This document shows, piece after piece, positions 58,938 through 64,000 of a stretch of 64,000 nt of DNA. Position numbers and translations under genes: made by a program. The stretch comes from Arthrobacter sp. B2a2-09 (GTDB lineage: Bacteria; Actinomycetota; Actinomycetes; Actinomycetales; Micrococcaceae): the NCBI RefSeq assembly GCF_027587375.1, contig NZ_JAMXIC010000006.1, forward strand, positions 62,001 to 126,000. The letters run 5' to 3'. Below the pieces are notes generated by a model. That model saw nothing but the letters and a program-made list of their open reading frames with translations. It had not been told where the DNA came from and did no database searches. Numbering within the stretch: the stretch's first letter is position 1; every line of letters starts with the position of its first letter.

Positions 58938-59720
58938 ATGCTTCCTGCAGATTCCACATCGACCACCATCGACCGAATCCAGAACCTGATCCTGGAGAGT
59001 GCCGACTTCGAGGACTTCCTCAATGAGCTCGCGCGGTTTTCTGCCCACCAGATGGCGGGCGACGGCGATGATGCGCTCTGTGGGATCACGCTGCTGCGCG
59101 AGCGGAAGGCGCTCACGATTGGGTGGAGCAGTGATGCGGCCCGCGAAGTGGACGAGATCCAGTATTCCTTGGCCCAGGGGCCATGCTTGACGGCAGCCGA
59201 AGAGGATCGGGAAGTCCACGTCCCGGATCTCCTTGAGGAGAACCGTTGGGGTCCTGACTACGCGACTGCCGTTGCGTCGCACGGCCTGAGGTCGGTGTTG
59301 TCGCTGCCTTTCAACCTTGAGGGAGAGGCCAAAGCCGCGCTCAACCTGTACTCCGAGGCCCCGTACAAGTTCGACGAAAGGGCCGCAGATCGGGCCCGCG
59401 GATACACCCGTGAGGTATCGCAGGCCTTGCGTCTTGCCATCAGGTTCGCCCTCCATGCGGACAGCGCAAAGAATCTCCGGGCGGCGATGGAGTCCCGCAC
59501 GGTCATTGACATCGCCGTAGGAATTGTCATGGCGCAGAGCCGCTGCAGCCAGGAGGACGCTGTCCGGGTCCTGACCGAGGCCTCGAGCAATCGCAACGTG
59601 AAATTGCGCGATATCGCCAAGTCCTTGGTGGATTCCGTTGACGGAGCGGGCACCCTGACCCACTTCGAAGAGCCGGCCCAGGACCCGGGCCAGGACCCGG
59701 GCCGCAGCCGGGCCGGGTGA
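58938..59720 (+). CDS. GAF-ANTAR RNA-binding regulator
   Basis: From the ATG at 58938, behind GGGAG, 260 residues; an ATG at 58902 lacks a ribosome site. A GAF domain covers about residues 15-165 (LCGITLLRERKALTIGWSSD, LAQGPCLTAAEEDREVHVPD, GLRSVLSLPFNLEGEAKAAL). The C-terminal ANTAR domain, about 190-243, reads AMESRTVIDIAVGIVMAQSR, then SQEDAVRVLTEASSNRNVKL with the conserved Ala and aromatic/charged pattern. ANTAR proteins bind paired hairpins in mRNA and prevent termination. The tail has a DPGQDPG repeat. Targets unknown. Confidence 0.87.
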   Translation: MLPADSTSTTIDRIQNLILESADFEDFLNELARFSAHQMAGDGDDALCGITLLRERKALTIGWSSDAAREVDEIQYSLAQGPCLTAAEEDREVHVPDLLEENRWGPDYATAVASHGLRSVLSLPFNLEGEAKAALNLYSEAPYKFDERAADRARGYTREVSQALRLAIRFALHADSAKNLRAAMESRTVIDIAVGIVMAQSRCSQEDAVRVLTEASSNRNVKLRDIAKSLVDSVDGAGTLTHFEEPAQDPGQDPGRSRAG

Positions 59721-59829
59721 GTCCGGCCTTTTCCGTGAGTCAACGCGCGGAGTGTACAACGGGGGGTGCCAGAGGCTAACCTTCTTGAGGTTGAGCCGTC
59801 GGCCATAGACACCCTTATTTGGAGTACCT

Positions 59830-60393
59830 ATGGACCGCAGATTGCACGCCCTCGTAAAATTCGATGTCTCCACGGACGCAGTCGAAATCGACGTCCGGGG
59901 GAGCCTGGATCAAGATTCGAGGCCCGCGCTCGTTCACATCGTTCGCCGGATTCGGCGAATGGGCATCACCTCCCACATCAGAGTGGGCTTTTCCCACGCC
60001 GCGCTCGTCGAATCGCAGGCCTTGGCGGGACTCCGCAACGACCTCAATGCGATCGACGGCGGAACCACGGAAGTGGGCCTCGCCACCGGATCCGGAGTTT
60101 CCCTCGAATTCACGGACAAGCCTGCCAGTCTCCCACCCGGGGCCGCAACGGGATCGAAATCGATCGAGCTCAGCGGCGAATTCGCAGCCTCGATCGATGC
60201 GGCGGGACTCCAGCCGCTGGACAAATACTCCGATGAAGAACTCCTTGCTGCCAGTGATTTCGCTTTTGGCCTGCTGGACCAGCCCAGTACATTTGCCTCC
60301 CCGGTAGTGCTGGCGCACTACGACGCGATCGGCTTGGAGATCTCGCGGCGGGAACTCAAGGATGCCGCGGCGGATCCCTCCGAGCCGCTGTAA
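59830..60393 (+). CDS. Hypothetical STAS-like protein
   Basis: 187 residues. The N-terminal 90 residues resemble a STAS fold in pattern (VKFDVSTDAVEIDVRGSLDQ, SRPALVHIVRRIRRMGITSH), but no conserved Ser/Thr site can be assigned. The C-terminal part has YSDEELLAASDFAFGLLDQP and ISRRELKDA. No membrane segments. It follows the ANTAR gene on the same strand by 109 bases. Function unknown; association with stress signalling is only suggested by the STAS-like start. Confidence 0.55.
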   Translation: MDRRLHALVKFDVSTDAVEIDVRGSLDQDSRPALVHIVRRIRRMGITSHIRVGFSHAALVESQALAGLRNDLNAIDGGTTEVGLATGSGVSLEFTDKPASLPPGAATGSKSIELSGEFAASIDAAGLQPLDKYSDEELLAASDFAFGLLDQPSTFASPVVLAHYDAIGLEISRRELKDAAADPSEPL

Positions 60394-60411
60394 ACTCCGA
60401 GCCGCTGTAAA
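60378..60411. repeat. 17-base tandem duplication at the stop codon
   Basis: CTCCGAGCCGCTGTAAA is present twice in direct succession, at 60378-60394 and 60395-60411. The first copy contains the end of the STAS-like gene and its TAA; the second is untranslated. A recent slippage or duplication event. Confidence 0.85.
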
Positions 60412-60428
60412 CTGGAGCCCACCATTCA

Positions 60429-61211
60429 ATGGAATCCGTGGGAAGCGGTGAGAGCGCAGTGGCCAACTCGGCATCCGGCGATTCAGTGGTGGACCGCATC
60501 GTCCGGATCATCGAGGCCTTCCCCGAAGGCTCCACATCGCTGCGGCTCTCCGAGCTCGCAGAGACCGCCGGCTTGCCACTCACAAGCGCCCATCGCCTGG
60601 TTCGGCAGCTCGCCGATCACGGGCTCCTGGAACTCGGCGCTGGCGGAAATGTCCGCCTCGGCCTGCGGCTGTGGGAACTCGTCAACCGGAATTCACCCAC
60701 CTTGGCCCTCCGGCAAGCGGCGCTGCCATTCATGGAGGACATCCATCAGGTCCTGAACCAGAACGTGAACCTCGCCGTGCTCGACGGTTGGGAGGCGTTG
60801 TTCGTTGAGCGGCTGTCCCGCCGGGGATCCGTGGCCAACCGCGCCCGCATAGCCGGCCGCATGCCCGTTCACATATCTTCGGCCGGGTTGGCGTTGATGG
60901 CTAGCCAGCCGCGGGAACAGCAAGCCGAGTACCTCAAGCAGTTCAGCGACCCGGCCGGGAAGGTGACGGCCGACGTCGTCCGTCACCTTTTGGCCGAAAC
61001 CGCCCAGCAGGGGTACGCGCAACTTGCGGGCGTGGTGGATCCGGACACATGGGGCATCGCGGTGCCGGTCGCGGACGGCAAGCGGCGCACGGTGGCCGCG
61101 CTCGGCGTCGTGGTCCCCCTCGCTGAAATGCGCCTGCAGGCGTTGGTGCCCGCGCTGCAGACGGCGGCCCGCGGCATCGGGCGTCAGCTCGATGAGCAAC
61201 GGAACATCTAA
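60429..61211 (+). CDS. IclR family regulator, probable regulator of pobA
   Basis: 260 residues. A winged helix covers about residues 18-80 (SVVDRIVRIIEAFPEGSTSL, RLSELAETAGLPLTSAHRLV, RQLADHGLLEL). The effector domain follows: NLAVLDGWEALFVERLSRRG, PVHISSAGLALMASQPREQQ and GIAVPVADGKRRTVAALGVV. IclR proteins such as PobR and PcaU sense aromatic acids. It ends 113 bases before pobA on the same strand, with a palindrome between, so control of pobA by 4-hydroxybenzoate is likely. Confidence 0.85.
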   Translation: MESVGSGESAVANSASGDSVVDRIVRIIEAFPEGSTSLRLSELAETAGLPLTSAHRLVRQLADHGLLELGAGGNVRLGLRLWELVNRNSPTLALRQAALPFMEDIHQVLNQNVNLAVLDGWEALFVERLSRRGSVANRARIAGRMPVHISSAGLALMASQPREQQAEYLKQFSDPAGKVTADVVRHLLAETAQQGYAQLAGVVDPDTWGIAVPVADGKRRTVAALGVVVPLAEMRLQALVPALQTAARGIGRQLDEQRNI

Positions 61212-61215
61212 GGGT

Positions 61216-61230
61216 TTCCGTTGAACGGAA
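61216..61230. promoter_or_regulatory. Candidate IclR operator in the pobA promoter
   Basis: TTCCGTT and AACGGAA are perfect 7-base arms around a central G. TATAAC, a possible -10 element, starts five bases downstream at 61235. The position suits control of pobA. Confidence 0.5.
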
Positions 61231-61324
61231 TTCATATAACGCCAACCCTGCGGTGGGGGTCACACTGATCAGCAGAACCACCGCAGCCCTCCAGGCGCGG
61301 TTCCGCAATGAAGCGAGGAACGCC

Positions 61325-62512
61325 ATGGCACGTAAGATCATCACCACCCAAGTGGCCATTATGGGAGCGGGCCCGGCCGGCCTCATGCTCTCCCACCTGC
61401 TGGCCACATCGGGGATCGAATCCACCGTCATCGAGGTCCGCAGCCACCAGCAGATCGCCGAAACAGTCCGTGCTGGCATCCTGGAACACGGCTCCGTAAA
61501 CATGCTCGTGGAAAGCGGCGTTTCCGACCGCGTGCTTCGCGACGGCGACAGGCATGACGGGATCGAACTGCGCTTCAACGGCGAAAGCCACCGGATCGAC
61601 TTCAAGGAGCTCGTGGGGGAATCGGTGTGGCTCTACCCGCAAACGGACGTCTTCCTCGACCTCGCCGCACGGCGCAAGGACGACGGAGGTGACGTCCGGT
61701 ACAGCGTCACGGACACCACCATCCACGACCTCGAAGGAAAACCCAAAGTCTGGTTCACCGACGCCGAGGGCCAGGAATTCGAGATCCAAGCCGACTTCGT
61801 GGTGGGCGCCGATGGTTCCCGCAGCCACTGCCGCTTCCAGGTCCCCGAGGCCAACCGCAAGTGGTACTTCCACGAATACCCCTTCGCCTGGTTCGGCATC
61901 CTCGCCCAGGCCCCGCGCAGCTCAGACGAACTGATTTACGCCAACTCCGAGAACGGCTTCGCCCTCATCAGCCAGCGCACGGAGAATGTGCAGCGCATGT
62001 ACTTCCAGTGCGACCCCAAGGAAAACGTGGCCGACTGGGACGACGAGCGCATCTGGTCCGAATTCCGCAAACGCGTCAACGGAAACGGCTTTGAGCTCAA
62101 GGAGGGGCCGGTCCTCGAAAAGATGGTCCTGCCGTTCCGCAGCTTCGTCCACACCCCGATGCGCCACGGGAACCTGTTCCTGGCCGGCGACGCCGCCCAC
62201 ACCGTCCCGCCGACGGGTGCCAAGGGTCTCAATTTGGCCCTGCACGACGTCAAGGTGCTCTTCGAAGGCCTCGAGTCCTTCTACAGCGGCGGGTCTTCCA
62301 CGCTCCTCGAGTCCTACAGCGACCGCGCCTTGGAACGCGTCTGGAAGGCCCAGCACTTCTCCTACTGGATGACGTCCATGCTGCACACTGTCCCCGGTTC
62401 GGATGACTTCGGCCGTGCCCGCCAGCTTGGCGAACTCCATTCCGTGGTCTCCTCCTGGCACGCGCGGGCTTACCTTGCAGAGTCGTACACGGGGTGGCCG
62501 GGGGCGAAGTAG
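61325..62512 (+). CDS. pobA: 4-hydroxybenzoate 3-monooxygenase
   Basis: The ATG at 61325 follows GAGGAAC; 395 residues, the normal length of PobA. The FAD site is TTQVAIMGAGPAGLMLSHLL, the NADPH and flavin motif DFVVGADGSRSHCR, and the second flavin site LFLAGDAAHTVPPTGAKGLN. RAGILEHGSVNMLVESGVSD is specific for p-hydroxybenzoate hydroxylase. It converts 4-hydroxybenzoate to protocatechuate with NADPH and oxygen. No protocatechuate dioxygenase genes lie in the window. The 72 bases of extra open frame upstream are not used. Confidence 0.94.
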   Translation: MARKIITTQVAIMGAGPAGLMLSHLLATSGIESTVIEVRSHQQIAETVRAGILEHGSVNMLVESGVSDRVLRDGDRHDGIELRFNGESHRIDFKELVGESVWLYPQTDVFLDLAARRKDDGGDVRYSVTDTTIHDLEGKPKVWFTDAEGQEFEIQADFVVGADGSRSHCRFQVPEANRKWYFHEYPFAWFGILAQAPRSSDELIYANSENGFALISQRTENVQRMYFQCDPKENVADWDDERIWSEFRKRVNGNGFELKEGPVLEKMVLPFRSFVHTPMRHGNLFLAGDAAHTVPPTGAKGLNLALHDVKVLFEGLESFYSGGSSTLLESYSDRALERVWKAQHFSYWMTSMLHTVPGSDDFGRARQLGELHSVVSSWHARAYLAESYTGWPGAK

Positions 62513-62541
62513 CTCCGCCGCGCGCGGCTTGGCGACACGCT

Positions 62542-62594
62542 GAATGCCTGGCGCGGCGTGTATTCCGGTGTCGTCAGGCATTCTCCGCCGCGCC
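62542..62594. repeat. Interlocking inverted repeats with pseudoknot topology
   Basis: GAATGCCTG (62542-62550) pairs with CAGGCATTC (62575-62583), and GGCGCGGCG (62550-62558) pairs with CGCCGCGCC (62586-62594). The order A-B-A'-B' allows either hairpin or a pseudoknot. It fills the gap between the convergent pobA and epimerase genes and may be a terminator or a repeat element. Confidence 0.55.
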
Positions 62595-62597
62595 TGG

Positions 62598-63599
62598 TTA
62601 TTTGCGCGTCGTCAGGTAACGGATTCCCCAGCTCGCTTCCCAGACCTCGCCGGGTTCCAGCCAGCGCAGGCCTTCGCCGCTGTTGAAGGCGTCGGCCGGC
62701 GCCGTCATCGGTTCGACCGCGACGGCGGTCACCATGCCGCCGTCGGCTGCGAACTCCGTGGTGGTAAAGGCCTGGACGTAGCCGAAGGAGGCATCCATGT
62801 ACATCTGGACTTGGCTACCGTCGGGCGCCTCGAGATAGTGCGCGGAGCTTCCGTCGTCCTCGCGGCGGACATCGCCCCAGGCGTCGTCGAGGTCAACGGC
62901 GCCCACCAGCTGCCCGTTACGGAAATCGTTCGGGGTTCCGCTGACGTCCGTGGTGATTCCGCTCGGGTTCAGGCGTTCGTCCACCTCGATGTGGGTATCG
63001 GCGTTGATGTAGAGCGTGAGTTCTTCCGTGGGTACGTTACCCAAACGGAGGAAAGGATGGGCACCGAGCGCGACGGGCGCGGATCGGGGTCCGGTATTTT
63101 CCAGGCGGTGAGTGACGAGCAGCCCGTCCCCCACGAGTTGATAGCGGACCGACGTCGACAGCTCGAAGGGGTATCCCGGCTGCGGCGAGAGCCCGGCGCC
63201 GAGCGTGATGCTGTCCGCGGTCAGTGCACTGACGCTGTATGGAGTGTGCGTCAGCAATCCGTGCAGGGCATTGCCGTGGTCCGGTTCGGTGATGTCCAGT
63301 TGCTGGGCGACGCCGTCGTAGCTCCACGTGCCTCCAGCCACCCGGTTGGGCCACGGGACCAGGACCCAGCCCGCGCACCACGGCGGTTGGGCGTCGGAGG
63401 GGTAGTCCTGGACCAGGGCCACGCCGTCAACGTCGAGCTCCCGCAGGCTCGCGGCGATTTCCGTCACCACAACGCGCTGGCTGCGGCCGCCGATGCTGGC
63501 CATGAGTTCAAAGTGTTCGCCCATGGGCGATGCCGCGCGGTGACGCGGTTCCTGATTAAGCGAGGGTGCCTGATTGAGCGAGGGGGCCTGATTCGGCAT
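62598..63599 (-). CDS. Aldose 1-epimerase family protein
   Basis: 333 residues. The galactose mutarotase beta-sandwich is shown by GWVLVPWPNRVAGGTWSYDG (substrate Arg), HGNALHGLLTHTPY (His general acid region), LSPQPGYPFELSTSVRYQLV, GAHPFLRLG (second His) and VAVEPMTAPADAFNSGEGL (Glu base). It interconverts alpha and beta sugar anomers. The first 18 residues contain a duplicated NQAPSL unit, encoded by a short tandem repeat near 63545-63590, so the true start may be further in. It ends four bases beyond the interlocking repeats. Confidence 0.87.
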   Translation of the reverse strand: MPNQAPSLNQAPSLNQEPRHRAASPMGEHFELMASIGGRSQRVVVTEIAASLRELDVDGVALVQDYPSDAQPPWCAGWVLVPWPNRVAGGTWSYDGVAQQLDITEPDHGNALHGLLTHTPYSVSALTADSITLGAGLSPQPGYPFELSTSVRYQLVGDGLLVTHRLENTGPRSAPVALGAHPFLRLGNVPTEELTLYINADTHIEVDERLNPSGITTDVSGTPNDFRNGQLVGAVDLDDAWGDVRREDDGSSAHYLEAPDGSQVQMYMDASFGYVQAFTTTEFAADGGMVTAVAVEPMTAPADAFNSGEGLRWLEPGEVWEASWGIRYLTTRK

Positions 63600-63610
63600 G
63601 GTTGACCTGA

Positions 63611-64000
63611 CTAAGAAGTAGGGGAAGGGAATGCGCCGGCAGGGTCCGCGAGGAACTGCGCAAAGGCCAGTTCCGCTGCTCCGATCATCATGAGATCCGA
63701 GCCGAGGGCAGCCCGGTAGATCTTTACCTGGCCAGCCGGTCCGTCCAGCGCCTGGGACCGGAGCGAGTTGTCCAATGTCCCGGGAGACAGCGCGTGCAAG
63801 ACGCCGAGGAAGCCATCGAGGACGATCGCTTCAGGGTTGAACGTGTTCACTGCATTCCGCAAGGCGATGCCGAGATACTCAAGCTGGCGTGCCACTTCCG
63901 CGGCCACCGCTTCGCTGCTGTTCGCACGGAGCGCCTGCTCGAGTTGGCCGGCATCCCCGCCGCCGATCCCGGCCAGTTCAAAAAGCGGTGACTGGGAGAC
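63611..64000 (-). CDS. ROK family protein, C-terminal part only
   Basis: The reading frame is open from the right edge (64000) to the stop at 63611, giving 129 residues. An internal GTG at 63907 is not the real start. RQLEYLGIALRNAVNTFNPE followed by AIVLDGFLG is the typical C-terminal block of ROK repressors and sugar kinases, and LDNSLRSQALDGPAGQVKIY then RAALGSDLMMIGAAELAFAQ ends the family pattern. Whether it is a NagC/XylR-type repressor or a kinase depends on the missing N-terminus. Eleven bases before the epimerase gene, so probably in a sugar operon. Confidence 0.82.
   Translation of the reverse strand, partial: VSQSPLFELAGIGGGDAGQLEQALRANSSEAVAAEVARQLEYLGIALRNAVNTFNPEAIVLDGFLGVLHALSPGTLDNSLRSQALDGPAGQVKIYRAALGSDLMMIGAAELAFAQFLADPAGAFPSPTS

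Overview
The window is high-GC DNA typical of an actinobacterium, most likely of the Arthrobacter / Paenarthrobacter / Pseudarthrobacter group. This rests on the GC-rich third positions, frequent GTG starts with GGAGG-type ribosome sites, ATGA/GTGA translational coupling, and gene content such as split PntAA/PntAB/PntB, GAF-ANTAR, DUF1345, PucR and IclR regulators and PobA. No rRNA, tRNA, CRISPR, transposase or integrase was seen.

Layout. Bases 1-4103 (minus strand) hold a decayed array of immunity-like genes: three copies of one family, two broken by single-base frameshifts and one cut and joined to foreign sequence, plus a DUF7832-like gene running off the left edge. Bases 4468-8321 hold a GT39-like glycosyltransferase, an FMN reductase and a HipBA toxin-antitoxin pair under a regularly spaced operator array. 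Bases 8548-11458 are the proton-translocating transhydrogenase operon. Bases 11445-17599 hold a PucR regulator divergent from an operon of an FMN alpha-hydroxy-acid oxidase, a polar amino acid ABC importer (ATPase frameshifted) and RidA. Bases 17600-25700 are mixed: membrane and SRPBCC proteins, a duplicated hairpin with a truncated YCII gene, DUF1345, a PEP mutase-like enzyme, an iron-binding lipoprotein behind an IdeR/DtxR-like box, a NylB-like hydrolase divergent from an isochorismatase, an orphan response regulator and a cold shock protein with a structured leader.

Bases 25709-31085 (minus strand) are a hydantoinase-type catabolic operon: an AMDase-like protein, a hydantoinase/dihydropyrimidinase, a hydantoin-racemase-like protein, a GntR regulator and an MFS transporter, with strong palindromes upstream. 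Bases 31409-35500 hold proline dehydrogenase, an ACT membrane protein, MscL and a FUSC-type transporter.

Bases 35603-58791 are the most striking part: a cluster that looks dedicated to peptides and acyl derivatives containing D-amino acids, plausibly peptidoglycan fragments. It has an N-acyl-D-amino acid (D-glutamate) deacylase, an S12 serine hydrolase, a cytosolic class A beta-lactamase-like protein, a Dpp-type ABC importer with permease and ATPase fused, two copies of a giant S9 peptidase-S12 hydrolase fusion, an M20 deacylase, two GNAT acyltransferases, an N-succinylamino acid racemase-like enolase, a PucR regulator and the zinc D-aminopeptidase DppA. Together these could import D-peptides, cleave them and turn D- into L-amino acids through an acylation-racemisation-deacylation cycle.

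Bases 58938-64000 hold a GAF-ANTAR regulator, a small STAS-like protein, an IclR regulator next to PobA (4-hydroxybenzoate 3-hydroxylase), an aldose 1-epimerase and the C-terminal part of a ROK protein cut by the right edge.
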